A program made the position numbers and the translations under genes. From JASHPR01 sp963778075 (GTDB taxonomy: Bacteria; Actinomycetota; Actinomycetes; Streptosporangiales; Streptosporangiaceae), in contig CAVZTJ010000001.1 of NCBI GenBank assembly GCA_963778075.1, positions 558,001-622,000 on the forward strand: DNA of 64,000 bases. Direction: 5' to 3'. Shown piece by piece: positions 17,143 to 25,376 of this stretch. Below the pieces are notes generated by a model. That model searched no databases. It was not told the origin of the DNA and saw only the letters and a program-made list of their open reading frames with translations. Within the stretch, counting starts at the first letter, position 1. Each line of letters starts with the position of its first letter.

Positions 17143-17508
17143 ATGTTCGAGGGAACCCTGATCACCGAGAGCTTGCGGACCGGCAGCACGCTCGACGGAT
17201 TGAACCTCGTCGTGCGGAAGATCGCGCGGTACGCGCCGGGAGGCATGACCGAGGACCAGCCGGCGATCTGGACCGCCATCGACTTTGAGCTGGCTGACGG
17301 CGACGCGGACGCGCTGGCCGGCACGCTCGCGGCGGTGCTCGGCGAGCCCGGGTGGTACGCGAACTTCCAGTCGCCCGAGGTGGCTTTCGTGGTCTTCCGC
17401 GACAAGGTGTTCCGCTATCCGCGCGGCGACCCGGCGGGCCGGGCAGCGGCGCAGGCGCACGGCCGCACGGTTGGCGTTCCCGAGCCTCAGCTCGACTGGC
17501 CCGTCTGA
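17143..17508 (+). CDS. Conserved hypothetical protein
   Basis: 121 residues from ATG 17143 with an AAGGAGGA site 7 bases before it. The protein opens MFEGTLITESLRTGSTLDGL and has a central acidic stretch (FELADGDADALAGTLAAVLG) and a compact C-terminus (EVAFVVFRDKVFRYPRGDP). No signal peptide or membrane helix is seen. I recognise the pattern as a small actinobacterial protein family but cannot give it a function. Codon use matches its neighbours, so it is a real gene. It converges with the methyltransferase gene, 7 bp apart. Confidence 0.75.
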   Translation: MFEGTLITESLRTGSTLDGLNLVVRKIARYAPGGMTEDQPAIWTAIDFELADGDADALAGTLAAVLGEPGWYANFQSPEVAFVVFRDKVFRYPRGDPAGRAAAQAHGRTVGVPEPQLDWPV

Positions 17509-17515
17509 CCGGCGG

Positions 17516-18253
17516 TCAGCGCCCAGATCCGCGCCTGCGGGCGACGAAGATCCATTCGTAGTTGGGCCGGTCCGGCGCGTCGTGCACGTCGGACAGCCTG
17601 TACCCGGCCGACCGGAGTGAGCCCTCGATCTCTTCCCGCGACCGGAAGCGCCGGGTCGAGTCCGAGGTCAGCGTCGCGCCGTCGGCGCCGAACACGTAGG
17701 TGCGCCGGTAGCTCACGTAGTCACCACGCACCTCGTTCAGGTCCCACCAGGTCTCTACGGTGCCCACGCCGGGGACGTCGAGCCTCTGGTAAGTGCCCTC
17801 GCGGTTCCAGCGCAGCCACGGTTTCCGGGACGGGTCGCGGGCCTCGAACACCAGATGCCCGCCGGGGCGAAGCGACCCGTGGATGCCGTGCAGCGTCGCG
17901 GACCAGTCCTCGTCGGTCAGGAACACGTGCGAGACGTTCGCGGTCATCGTCGCCAGGTCGATCTGCAGTTCCGGCAGGGTGGTCGCGTCGCCAAGCAGCC
18001 ACTGGACCCGTTCGGCGCCTGGCTTGGCCCGGGCTATGTCCAGCGACGCCGCCGCCGGGTCCACCCCGACCACGTCGACGCCCCGGTCGGCGAGCAGGCA
18101 GGCCAGCGTGCCGGTTCCGCAGCCGACATCGAGCACGCTGCGGGCATTGAGCTCGGCGGCGATCGCCAGGTAGTGATCGAGATCGTCCCGCTCCCCCTCC
18201 TCGAGGTCATAGATCTCGGCGAGGCGACGCACGGCAAAAACGGCATCAGGCAT
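17516..18253 (-). CDS. Class I SAM-dependent methyltransferase
   Basis: 245 residues. Motif I is SVLDVGCGTGTLACLLADRG, followed by VVGVDPAAASLDIARAKP (motif II), WLLGDATTLPELQIDLATM (motif III) and SLRPGGHLVFEARDP (motif post III). The C-terminal region (TVETWWDLNEVRGDYVSY) resembles small-molecule N- or O-methyltransferases. The ATG at 18253 is the natural start. The substrate is unknown. It is the first gene of a minus-strand run facing away from the LLM oxidoreductase. Confidence 0.87.
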   Translation of the reverse strand: MPDAVFAVRRLAEIYDLEEGERDDLDHYLAIAAELNARSVLDVGCGTGTLACLLADRGVDVVGVDPAAASLDIARAKPGAERVQWLLGDATTLPELQIDLATMTANVSHVFLTDEDWSATLHGIHGSLRPGGHLVFEARDPSRKPWLRWNREGTYQRLDVPGVGTVETWWDLNEVRGDYVSYRRTYVFGADGATLTSDSTRRFRSREEIEGSLRSAGYRLSDVHDAPDRPNYEWIFVARRRGSGR

Positions 18254-18313
18254 AAACCGATGCTACGAGCGGGGCGCGGGGGCGGGGCTCGGACGCGCGG
18301 GCGCGGGCCGGCG

Positions 18314-19066
18314 TCAGGAGCGCGGGCCGGCCTCGATGGCGTTGCGCACCTCCGCCGCGGTGGGATGGGTGCCGAAGTCGGTGACCACCCAAGTCGCGCC
18401 CGCCTGCTCCCACGGGCCCGGGTCGTCGCCCGGCGGCAGGTCGATGACCACGTCGAACGGCTCGCCGCTGGGACGCGACGCGCGGATCTCAGCGGTCAGC
18501 TCCGCGAGCTCGGCGGGGCCGGGCAGGTGGGTGGGGAAGATCCCGTCCCACCGCAGCGCACGCTGCACCGGCCGGCGGTGCGGCCACTCCGCCCCCACCC
18601 AGACCGGGATCCTGGGACGCTGCAGCGGGACCGGCTCGAACTCCCCGCCCCAGTAGCTGGTGAGCTTCTCGAGGCCCTCGTCCAGCAGCCGGGCGCGCTC
18701 CCGCGGGTCGGCGACCTCGCCGAACGGCTCCAGCTCGCCGTTGCGCGCGCTGCCAAGCCCGACTCCGAGCGTGAGGCGGCCGGAGCTCAGCAGGTCCAGG
18801 GTGACCGTTTCCCTAGCGAGCTTGTGCACCCGCCTGCGCGACAGCGGGGTGATCATCGGCCCGATCCGCACGGTGCTCGTGGCGGCCGCGATCGCGGCCA
18901 TCGTCACCCACGGATCGGCGACGGCCCGCACCGGCGCCCGGTACAAGATGTGGTCCCAGACGAAGAAGCCGTCCCAGCCCCGCTCCTCCGCGGCGACCGC
19001 GAGCTCGGCCACCAGCCGCGGGTCGGACAGCTCCTCAAACGGCGGCACATCGATTGCGTGTTTCAC
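18314..19066 (-). CDS. LLM-class F420-dependent oxidoreductase
   Basis: About 250 residues from GTG 19066. It is a luciferase-like monooxygenase fold (TIM barrel): VAELAVAAEERGWDGFFVWDHI, VRIGPMITPLSRRRVHKLARE, TLDLLSSGRLTLGVGLG and RIPVWVGAEW are standard blocks. In actinobacteria this subfamily commonly binds F420 rather than FMN; the cofactor is inferred, not shown. The usual short N-terminal strand before the first helix is reduced. It is divergent from a second LLM gene, with a 22-bp tandem repeat between them. Confidence 0.87.
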   Translation of the reverse strand: MKHAIDVPPFEELSDPRLVAELAVAAEERGWDGFFVWDHILYRAPVRAVADPWVTMAAIAAATSTVRIGPMITPLSRRRVHKLARETVTLDLLSSGRLTLGVGLGSARNGELEPFGEVADPRERARLLDEGLEKLTSYWGGEFEPVPLQRPRIPVWVGAEWPHRRPVQRALRWDGIFPTHLPGPAELAELTAEIRASRPSGEPFDVVIDLPPGDDPGPWEQAGATWVVTDFGTHPTAAEVRNAIEAGPRS

Positions 19067-19118
19067 CAGCCTGAGCGTAGCGGAACGAGCGCGGCAGTGA
19101 TCTTGGCGCCCGGGCTGC

Positions 19119-19175
19119 CGGTGCGATGCGGCCGGGCTATCGGTGCGATGCGGCCGGGCGGCCGGTGCGATGTGG
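19119..19175. repeat. 22-bp tandem repeat in a divergent promoter region
   Basis: Units begin at 19119, 19141 and 19163 with the shared core CGGTGCGATGCGGCCGGGC; the third copy is partial (13 bp). The array fills half of the 121 bp between the start codons of the two divergent LLM oxidoreductase genes, where promoters and operators must lie. Confidence 0.8.
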
Positions 19176-19187
19176 TAGGACCGCTGC

Positions 19188-20015
19188 ATGCGCTATGGAG
19201 TCGTACTGCCCGGCGGGACAGCCCCGGAGCAGCTTGATCAGGCCGTGCTGGCCGAGCAGGCGGGCTGGGACGCGGTGTTCACCTGGGAGGCGGCCTACGG
19301 GGTGGACGCGTGGAGCCTGCTGGCCGCGATGGCGGCGCGGACGCAGCGGGTCCGGCTCGGCACGATGCTCACCCCGCTGCCGTGGCGCCGCCCGTGGAAG
19401 GTGGCCAGCCAGGTGGCGACGCTGGATCAGCTGTCGGCCGGCCGGGCGATACTGGCGGTCGGGGTCGGCGCCGTGGATACCGAGCTGCCGGACGCCGGTG
19501 AGGTGACCGACCTGCGCGGCCGCGCCGAGCGGCTGGACGAGGGGATCGACCTGATCCGTGCCCTGTGGGATGGCCAGACCAGCTACCAGGGGCAGCACTA
19601 CCGGTACCAGACCGGCCGGCTCGACCTGACCAGGGCCGCGCAGCCGGTGCAGCAGCGGGTCCCGCTGTGGGTGGTCGGCGTTTGGCCGCGGCCGAAGTCG
19701 CTGCGCCGGGCGCTGCGCTGCGACGGGATCGTGCCCCAGTACCAGCTCGACGGCCGGGACGCGGGCCCGGACGACGCCCGGGCGCTGCGCCAGTGGCTGA
19801 CCGACCACGAAGCCGGCCCCGGCTTCGACATCGTGATGGACGGCGAGACGCCGACGGGCGACCCGGCCGCAGCCGCGGCCACGACCCGCTCGTGGGCGGA
19901 GGCGGGCTGCACCTGGTGGCTGGAGACCCGGTGGGAGATGCCGCACGACTCCCCCGACCGGATGGGCGACATCCGCGCGCGCATCGAAGCCGGGCCACCC
20001 GGGCCGGTTGCCTGA
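19188..20015 (+). CDS. LLM-class F420-dependent oxidoreductase
   Basis: 275 residues, a second luciferase-like monooxygenase-fold protein. It starts with the canonical strand MRYGVVLPGG, followed by LAEQAGWDAVFTWEAAYG, RTQRVRLGTMLTPLPWRRPW, ATLDQLSAGRAILAVGVGAV and VPLWVVGVWPRPKSLRRALR. The C-terminus is shorter than in two-domain members. Similar blocks in the divergent neighbour suggest an old duplication. Substrate and cofactor are inferred only from the family. Confidence 0.88.
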   Translation: MRYGVVLPGGTAPEQLDQAVLAEQAGWDAVFTWEAAYGVDAWSLLAAMAARTQRVRLGTMLTPLPWRRPWKVASQVATLDQLSAGRAILAVGVGAVDTELPDAGEVTDLRGRAERLDEGIDLIRALWDGQTSYQGQHYRYQTGRLDLTRAAQPVQQRVPLWVVGVWPRPKSLRRALRCDGIVPQYQLDGRDAGPDDARALRQWLTDHEAGPGFDIVMDGETPTGDPAAAAATTRSWAEAGCTWWLETRWEMPHDSPDRMGDIRARIEAGPPGPVA

Positions 20016-20020
20016 CCCGC

Positions 20021-20698
20021 CTACCGCGGCTGGCCGGCACCGCCTGGAGTTCCCGCGCCATCGCCGGGAGCCGTCTGCGGCCGGATGAGGTAGCCGCCCA
20101 GCGACGGCTCGAGCAGGTCGAACGCGCTGGTGGCCGCCGCGGCGAGTGCCGCGCGGATCTCATCGCTGCGCTGACCCGCGAGGCTGCGCCGGGTTCCCTC
20201 CTCGTACAGCACGGAGTGCACCGACGACACCGTGGCGGCAACTATCCGCTGCTGCGGGTCGTCGACGCCGGTCTCGGCTGCGATCGCGTCCCCGAGCGCG
20301 CGCTCGCGCTGGTAGAGCATCTCCAGGCCCCGGCTGGCCAGCACCGGGCTGTTCCCGACCATCCGCGCGAAGGCCGGACTGGACAGCCCGAGCGTCGGGT
20401 CGGACCTGGCTATCCGCTCGGCGTAGTCGCGCCGGACCGCGGCGAGCAGGCCCTCGCCCGGTGCGCGGGCCGCGAAGACGCCGGCCAGGCTGCGGACGAT
20501 CCACTCGGCCCGGTCGAAGACCAGGTCCTCCTTGCGCGGAAAGTAGTTCGTGACCGTCATCTTGGCCACCCCCGCCGCATCGGCGACCTGGGCAATCGTC
20601 ACCTCGTCAAAGCCGCGGGCCACGAACATCTCGGTCGCCACGTCCGAGATGGCCTGCCGGGTCTCCTGCTTGCGCCGCTCGCGCAGCCCTGTGCTCAT
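20021..20698 (-). CDS. TetR/AcrR family transcriptional regulator
   Basis: 225 residues from ATG 20698; an upstream in-frame ATG at 20731 would place the operator repeats in the coding region and is less likely. The helix-turn-helix reads VTIAQVADAAGVAKMTVTNYF followed by PRKEDLVFD. The C-terminal part is all-helical, as in ligand-binding TetR domains, with a low-complexity Gly/Ala tail. It is divergent from the VC0807-type membrane protein gene, with repeated operator-like sites in the gap, so it very probably represses that gene and itself. Confidence 0.9.
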   Translation of the reverse strand: MSTGLRERRKQETRQAISDVATEMFVARGFDEVTIAQVADAAGVAKMTVTNYFPRKEDLVFDRAEWIVRSLAGVFAARAPGEGLLAAVRRDYAERIARSDPTLGLSSPAFARMVGNSPVLASRGLEMLYQRERALGDAIAAETGVDDPQQRIVAATVSSVHSVLYEEGTRRSLAGQRSDEIRAALAAAATSAFDLLEPSLGGYLIRPQTAPGDGAGTPGGAGQPR

Positions 20699-20718
20699 GC
20701 TGCCACCGTAGCCGATAT

Positions 20719-20767
20719 TTAGGTCTGACACAAGATTAGGTTTGACATATTTTTAGGTCGGACCTAA
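20719..20767. promoter_or_regulatory. Three operator half-sites at exact 17-bp spacing
   Basis: TTAGGTCTGAC (20719), TTAGGTTTGAC (20736) and TTAGGTCGGAC (20753) are regularly spaced direct repeats. The last is completed to a perfect palindrome, TTAGGTCGGACCTAA, at 20753-20767. They fill the gap between the divergent tetR gene and its neighbour, as expected for autoregulated TetR operators. Confidence 0.8.
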
Positions 20768-20810
20768 GTTGGTGAGTGTGACCACGAACGACCACCCGGA
20801 GGAGGACCCC

Positions 20811-21536
20811 ATGTCCAGCACCACTGCCACCTCGCCGGTCCGTGCCAGTCACGCCGGTCGCACCGGTGCCGACCACCCCGCCCGAGCACCGCACCCCGGC
20901 GCCGGCATGGGCACCGCGCTGCGCCCGCTCCTGATCGACGTCGGTATCCCCCTGGGCAGCTATTACCTGCTGCACGACGCGTTCGGACTGAGCCTGTGGC
21001 TCTCGCTGGCGCTGAGCAGCGTCGGCCCCGCGGTCCGGTCGGTGGCCAGCCTGGTGGGCGAGCGGAAGCTGAACGCGCTGGCCGCGCTGATGCTGGCGGT
21101 CAACGTGGCGGGCATCGTGGTCAGCTTCCTGGCCGGTGACCCGCGCGCGATGATCGCCAAGGACTCGGTCATCAGCAGCGTCATCGCGTTCGCGATCCTG
21201 GGCTCGGTGATCGCGCGCCGGCCGCTGATGTCCGCCGGCCTGCGCCCGTTCATGACGCAGGGCACGCCGGAACGCAGCGCGGTCTGGGACCGGCTGGCCG
21301 CGGGCTCGGCCCGGTTCCGGCGGTTCGAGCTGCTGTACAGCACGATCTGGGGAGTCGCGCTGCTGGCCGACTGCGCCGCCCGGCTGGTAGGCGCGTACAC
21401 GCTGCCGGTGACCACGATGGTCTGGATGAGCACGGTCCTGACGCTCAGCGCGGTCGGCGTCGGCGTCATGGTCGGCGGGGCGGTGGCCGCCATGCCGATC
21501 CTGCGGATGATCGAGACTGAAGTCAGGAAGGGCTGA
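20811..21536 (+). CDS. VC0807-type integral membrane protein
   Basis: 241 residues from ATG 20811 with a GGAGGAGGA site. A hydrophilic Thr/Ala/His-rich N-terminus of about 40 residues is followed by about six hydrophobic segments (LLIDVGIPLGSYYLL, LNALAALMLAVNVAGIVVSFL, DSVISSVIAFAILGSVIA and others). The pattern matches the VC0807 family of small multi-pass proteins, of unknown transport role. It is controlled in all likelihood by the divergent TetR protein, since its start lies just after the operator palindrome. Export of the TetR ligand is a guess. Confidence 0.75.
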   Translation: MSSTTATSPVRASHAGRTGADHPARAPHPGAGMGTALRPLLIDVGIPLGSYYLLHDAFGLSLWLSLALSSVGPAVRSVASLVGERKLNALAALMLAVNVAGIVVSFLAGDPRAMIAKDSVISSVIAFAILGSVIARRPLMSAGLRPFMTQGTPERSAVWDRLAAGSARFRRFELLYSTIWGVALLADCAARLVGAYTLPVTTMVWMSTVLTLSAVGVGVMVGGAVAAMPILRMIETEVRKG

Positions 21537-21584
21537 CTGCCGCGTCCGGGAGCGTCGCGGAGCGAGCCAAGGGAGCGAAATGAC

Positions 21585-22592
21585 ATGCGCGGCAAGGGCA
21601 TCAACTACGACACCGGGTTCTCCCCCGGCGGCCGGCTCAGCCGGGAGGACTTCGACGCCGACGTGGTCCGCCGCGAGATGCAGGTCATCGCGTCCGAGCT
21701 GCGCTGCACCGCGGTCCGTATCACCGGGGGCGATCCGGAACGGCTCAGCGTGGCGGGCGAGCTCGCCGCCGAGGCCGGCCACGAGGTGTGGTTCTCCCCG
21801 TTCCCTTGCGAGCTGACCGCCGGTCAGCTCGCCCCGCTGCTCGCGGATTGCGCGGACCGCGCCGAGCGCCTCAGGCGGGCCGGGGCAAGGGTTGTGCTCG
21901 CCACCGGGTGCGAGCTGACCCTGTTCGCTGCCGGGTTCCTGCCCGGCGACGACGTGTACCAGCGCATCGCCGGGCTGCAGTCGCCAGGCCCCGAGCTCTA
22001 CGCGGCATTCGGAACGATGTCCGCCCGGCTGAACGGCTTCCTTGCCGAGACCGCCGCGGCGGCCAGAGAACGCTTCGGGGGCCCGCTGACCTACGCCTCC
22101 GGCATGTGGGAGCCGGTGGACTGGCAGCCGTTCGACATCGCCGCGACCGACGCCTACCGGGACGCGACCAATGCCCAGCGGTTCCAGGCCGAGCTGGGCA
22201 AGCAGGCCACGGCGGGCAAGCCGCTGGTGGTCACAGAGTTCGGCTGCTGCACCTACGCGGGCGCGGGCGACCGCGGCGGCACCGGCTGGGCGATCATCGA
22301 GCCGGACGCCGACCCGTCGCGGCTGGACGGCGACTACGTGCGCGACGAGGCCGAGCAGGTCCGGTATATGCAGGAACTGCACGCGATATTCGGCGCGGAG
22401 GATGTGGACCTGGCGTTCTGGTTCACGTTCGCGGGCTACGGCATGGTGCACCGCCCCGGGCAGCCTCGGCTGGACCTGGATATGGCCAGCTACGGGGTGG
22501 TGAAGATGCTGGAGGCCGGCCCACCTGCCGGGTACCAGGGCCTCGGCTGGGAGCCGAAGGCCGCATTCGGGGCCCTGGCCCAGCTGAGCTAG
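21585..22592 (+). CDS. TIM-barrel glycoside hydrolase-like protein
   Basis: 335 residues opening GKGINYDTGFSPGG, then LRCTAVRITGGDPERL and a series of beta/alpha units. The stretch YASGMWEPVDWQPFDIAATDAY and the catalytic-like PLVVTEFGCCTYAGA (a TEFG glutamate as in clan GH-A) suggest a glycosidase-type barrel. AFWFTFAGYGMVHRPG closes it. It has no signal peptide, which is unusual for a secreted hydrolase, so a cytoplasmic role is likely. It follows the VC0807-type gene by 48 bp and is probably in the same TetR-controlled operon. Related proteins have been loosely labelled abortive infection proteins; I see no proof of that. Confidence 0.65.
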   Translation: MRGKGINYDTGFSPGGRLSREDFDADVVRREMQVIASELRCTAVRITGGDPERLSVAGELAAEAGHEVWFSPFPCELTAGQLAPLLADCADRAERLRRAGARVVLATGCELTLFAAGFLPGDDVYQRIAGLQSPGPELYAAFGTMSARLNGFLAETAAAARERFGGPLTYASGMWEPVDWQPFDIAATDAYRDATNAQRFQAELGKQATAGKPLVVTEFGCCTYAGAGDRGGTGWAIIEPDADPSRLDGDYVRDEAEQVRYMQELHAIFGAEDVDLAFWFTFAGYGMVHRPGQPRLDLDMASYGVVKMLEAGPPAGYQGLGWEPKAAFGALAQLS

Positions 22593-23185
22593 GCCGGCTA
22601 TGACATCGGCAGCCGGATTGCGCAGGCTGTCGCGGCCGACAGGCCCGGCCTGCTTCGCGGCCTGGTCGTCGCGCCGCCGCTGCCCGGCATCGGCACCCGT
22701 ATCCTCAGCGCCGCGGCGCAGCGCGAGTTCTGGTATCAGTCCTTCCACCAGCTCGATCTGGCCGAGCAGCTCATCGATGGCCGGCCCGGCGCGGTCCGCG
22801 CCTACCTGGCGCATTTCTGGTCGCACTGGTCCGGGCCCGAGTTTGAGCTCAGCGATGCAGAAATTGATCGTGTTGCCGGGCTCTATTCGGCACCGGGGGC
22901 CTTCGTCGCGTCCGTCGGCTGGTACCGGGCTGGCGCAGGCTCGGTCGCCCGTTCGGTGGCTGAGCAGGCACCGTCGCCGGGCGGCCGGGTGCACGTACCC
23001 ACGACGGTGCTGTGGCCGGGGCACGACCCGCTGTTCCCCGCCGAGTGGTCGGACCGGCTGAGCGACTTCTTCGACCAGGTGCGCCTGCGGATGATGCCGT
23101 CGGCGGGTCATTCTCGCCGCTGGAGACACCGGGCATATTCGCCGAGGAGATAAGAGCGGCAACGCCGAACCGGCAGCAGGCAGGC
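22593..23185 (+). pseudogene. Alpha/beta hydrolase remnant lacking its N-terminal half
   Basis: Directly after the stop of the preceding gene the same frame continues as GYDIGSRIAQAVAADRPGLLRG, the region around the nucleophile elbow of epoxide-hydrolase-like proteins. It goes on through a cap domain (FWYQSFHQLDLAEQLIDG) to VPTTVLWPGHDPLFPAEWSDRL and the histidine motif SAGH. A one-base loss after SAGH shifts the frame from the expected FSPLETPGIFAEEI. The oxyanion-loop half is missing. It is dead and lacks a start codon. Confidence 0.75.
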
Positions 23186-23197
23186 TCTTAAGTACCG

Positions 23198-23401
23198 TTC
23201 CCGCCCCGCCGAGCCGTCCGTCGCGAGGGCGAACCACACGATCTTGCTGCCGTTGACGGGCAGGCTGCCCCACCGGTCGGCGAGCGCTTCGACGAGGGTG
23301 AGCCCACGGCCGTCTTCGTCGGCGATAGCCGCGAGGGCGGCGGCGATGATGCCGATGACGCCGGGCAGCGGCATCCGGCGGTCGCCGTACTCGTGCACCC
23401 G
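23198..23401 (-). pseudogene. Remnant of an RsbW-like ATP-binding regulator
   Basis: On the minus strand the stretch GDRRMPLPGVIGIIAAALAA then DEDGRGLTLVEALADRWGSL ending KIVWFAL is the C-terminal half of the small HATPase_c proteins (anti-sigma factor-like kinases) that are numerous in filamentous actinobacteria. The N-box half is absent and no proper start is available. Only about 68 residues remain. Confidence 0.6.
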
Positions 23402-23450
23402 GCCCATCACGCTGGTCAGGGCGGCGTCGCTGACCAACAGCAGAGCGGAC

Positions 23451-23855
23451 ATCGTGCGGGCGGTCGCCCTCGAGGGCTTCGCCGAGCTGGCGAACCAGCT
23501 ACGCAGCGCACGTACCGGTGCCCGGTCCCCTACGGCGGCGCTGCATGCCGTCGCGGCCGCCTACCTCCGCTTCGCGCAGGCCCAGCCCGCCGTCTACGAC
23601 GCGATGTTCGTCATGCCCGTCGACCTGCCGTTCGCCGTGGCCGACACGCCCGCGGCGGCGCGTTCCGGATTCTCGGAACTGCTAACGGCGCTCACACCGC
23701 TGGCCGGAGGCCGTGACCTGGACACGCTGGCCGAGGTCGCCTGGAGCGCCCTGCACGGCCTGGCCACCCTGGCACGCAGCAACCGGCTGCGGGCCAGCCA
23801 TCAGCAGGCCCGTCTGGACCTGCTGGTCGAGCAGCTCACCGGGAAAGATCGTTAG
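23451..23855 (+). pseudogene. C-terminal domain remnant of a TetR regulator
   Basis: The 134 residues from IVRAVALEGFAELANQLRSA through LHAVAAAYLRFAQAQPAVYDAMF to VAWSALHGLATLARSNRL match the ligand-binding half (WHG type) of TetR proteins. The DNA-binding helix-turn-helix is missing; upstream the frame is unrelated sequence antisense to the ATPase remnant. The C-terminus is complete. Without a DNA-binding domain and start codon it is scored as a broken gene. Confidence 0.65.
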
Positions 23856-23883
23856 GCTGTGAAGGTGCCCGCCAAGCCCACAA

Positions 23884-24036
23884 GGATACGCCACCGAGGA
23901 CGGCGTCGGACTTCACTACATCGGCACCGAGCTACATGAAGCCGTTGCCATGCGTGATGGCGCCCAGGCCTGGCGGGTAGAGCCGTCCCGCGACGGCGGG
24001 TACCACGACGAACCAATCCCTCCACGCAGGCTCTGA
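23884..24036 (+). pseudogene. C-terminal remnant of a peptidase E (S51)-like protein
   Basis: The open stretch GYATEDGVGLHYIGTELHEA then WRVEPSRDGG and EPIPPRRL plus stop matches the end of actinobacterial peptidase E-type class I glutamine amidotransferase-fold proteins. The catalytic serine region is gone. It begins immediately after the TetR remnant, showing another deletion boundary. Confidence 0.55.
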
Positions 24037-24057
24037 CTGCCCCGCCGTTGGAGATCG

Positions 24058-24465
24058 TTAGCCGCGGCTGTCGGCGCGGCGCATCAGCAGGCCGGTGACG
24101 GTCAGCATGATCACGCCCGCTATCTCGACGGTCAGCACCGTGTTCGCTATCCCGCTGCTGAACGTCAGATGGAACCCGAAAAGGCCGACCGAGCGGACAA
24201 GCAGGAAGCCGACGATCGTGCCCGCCATCAGCAGCCAGGCGGCCGCCACCACGAGCACGTGCCGGGTGGCCAGCAGCGCGATCGCCAGCACCAGGCACGC
24301 GGCCACCTGCACCAGGAACAGGTAGTCGAGCGTCGCCACGTGCCGGTAGGCGATGTCCCACAGGTGCAGGTGGATCAGGCCCGACGCGATCAGCAGGCCC
24401 GCGTCGGCCAGGTAAAGGAACCAGAGCGACGCGGGGCGCTGGCGCGCCGGCCGAGCGCCGCGCAT
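24058..24465 (-). CDS. Small integral membrane protein, four helices
   Basis: 135 residues with four hydrophobic segments: FLYLADAGLLIASGLIHLHL, FLVQVAACLVLAIALLA, VLVVAAAWLLMAGTIVGFLL and IANTVLTVEIAGVIMLTVTGL. A basic N-terminus favours an N-in orientation. The pattern is common among unnamed actinobacterial membrane proteins. Its start is 9 bp past the end of the sterol desaturase-like gene on the same strand, so the two are probably one transcript. No function can be assigned. Confidence 0.7.
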   Translation of the reverse strand: MRGARPARQRPASLWFLYLADAGLLIASGLIHLHLWDIAYRHVATLDYLFLVQVAACLVLAIALLATRHVLVVAAAWLLMAGTIVGFLLVRSVGLFGFHLTFSSGIANTVLTVEIAGVIMLTVTGLLMRRADSRG

Positions 24466-24474
24466 GAGTGGTAG

Positions 24475-25260
24475 TCACTGTTCGGAAACCTCGCTGTACT
24501 GGGTGAAGGGCTCGGCCCACCGGGTTAGGAAGGTCCGGGCGAACCGCGGGCGGTCACCCGCCTGCTCGACCGGCACCGGACGGCCGGACAGCCCGGTCGG
24601 TATCACGGCGCGGTCCGCGGCGGGGAACACCGCGCGGCGGGACAGTGCGTCCCAGAACGTGAAGACCGTCCCGAGGTTGATGTCCAGCCGGCCCGTCCCC
24701 CGGTGGTGAATCCGGTGGTAGGCGGGGCTGATGAAGACCGCGCCGAGCTTCCCGTACGTCCACCGGACGTTCGCGTGCGGCACCGCACCCAGGCACGCGT
24801 ACGTGCTGAGCACCGCGGCCGGCGTCACCGCGTTGTGGCCGATCGCCAGGATCGGCACCGCCGTGGCCAGGAAGCTGACCTGGACCAGCGGGTGGGCGCG
24901 GAACGTGGTGAGGATGCTGAGTTCCTCCTGGGAGTGGTGCACAGCGTGCAGCCGCCACAGCGACGTGATCCGGTGGTTGCCGAGATGCACCAGCCAGTCC
25001 AGGGCGTCGATCACCAGCACCGCCACCGCGACGAAGCACCACTCGGGTATCGCGGAGATGCGCGGCATGACCAGCCACGGGGCCAGGCGTACCAGCCCGT
25101 TCGAGAAACCGGCGCCGAGCAGGACGATCAGCGGAACCACGATCAGGGCGTGGGCGAGCATGTAGATCATGTCCAGCAGGTGGCCGCGGGCCAGCAGCGG
25201 GCGCCGCTGCGCCTGCCGGACCTGCTCGATCAGGAAAACCGTGAGCACGAACCCGGTCAC
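24475..25260 (-). CDS. Sterol desaturase / fatty acid hydroxylase superfamily protein
   Basis: 261 residues with the di-iron histidine clusters of this membrane enzyme family: H92-LGN-H96, H105-AVHH109 and YHRIHH at 182-186, plus RAHPL at 121-124. Several hydrophobic segments (LIVVPLIVLLGAG, CFVAVAVLVIDALDWLVHLG) flank them. These enzymes insert oxygen or a double bond into lipids such as sterols, carotenoids or fatty acids. The GTG start at 25260 is the first possible one after an in-frame stop. The lipid substrate is unknown. Confidence 0.85.
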   Translation of the reverse strand: MTGFVLTVFLIEQVRQAQRRPLLARGHLLDMIYMLAHALIVVPLIVLLGAGFSNGLVRLAPWLVMPRISAIPEWCFVAVAVLVIDALDWLVHLGNHRITSLWRLHAVHHSQEELSILTTFRAHPLVQVSFLATAVPILAIGHNAVTPAAVLSTYACLGAVPHANVRWTYGKLGAVFISPAYHRIHHRGTGRLDINLGTVFTFWDALSRRAVFPAADRAVIPTGLSGRPVPVEQAGDRPRFARTFLTRWAEPFTQYSEVSEQ

Positions 25261-25376
25261 CGCGGGCCCGGCAAGCTCGAACTGGCCCGCCCAGATCGTT
25301 CAGTCGCCGGGAAACGCCGGCCGCACGCAGCGGTGCGCCACGGCCGCCCCGGCTGGCCTGGTCGTAGAGTCGGCCC

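Noticed and set aside
17855..19237. 460-codon plus-strand frame over the methyltransferase and LLM genes
   Set aside because: Shadow of two real minus-strand genes; the composition is atypical for a protein.
20736..23273. 845-codon open frame on the minus strand
   Set aside because: It runs across three plus-strand genes and shows only Arg/Gly/Ala/His-rich noise.
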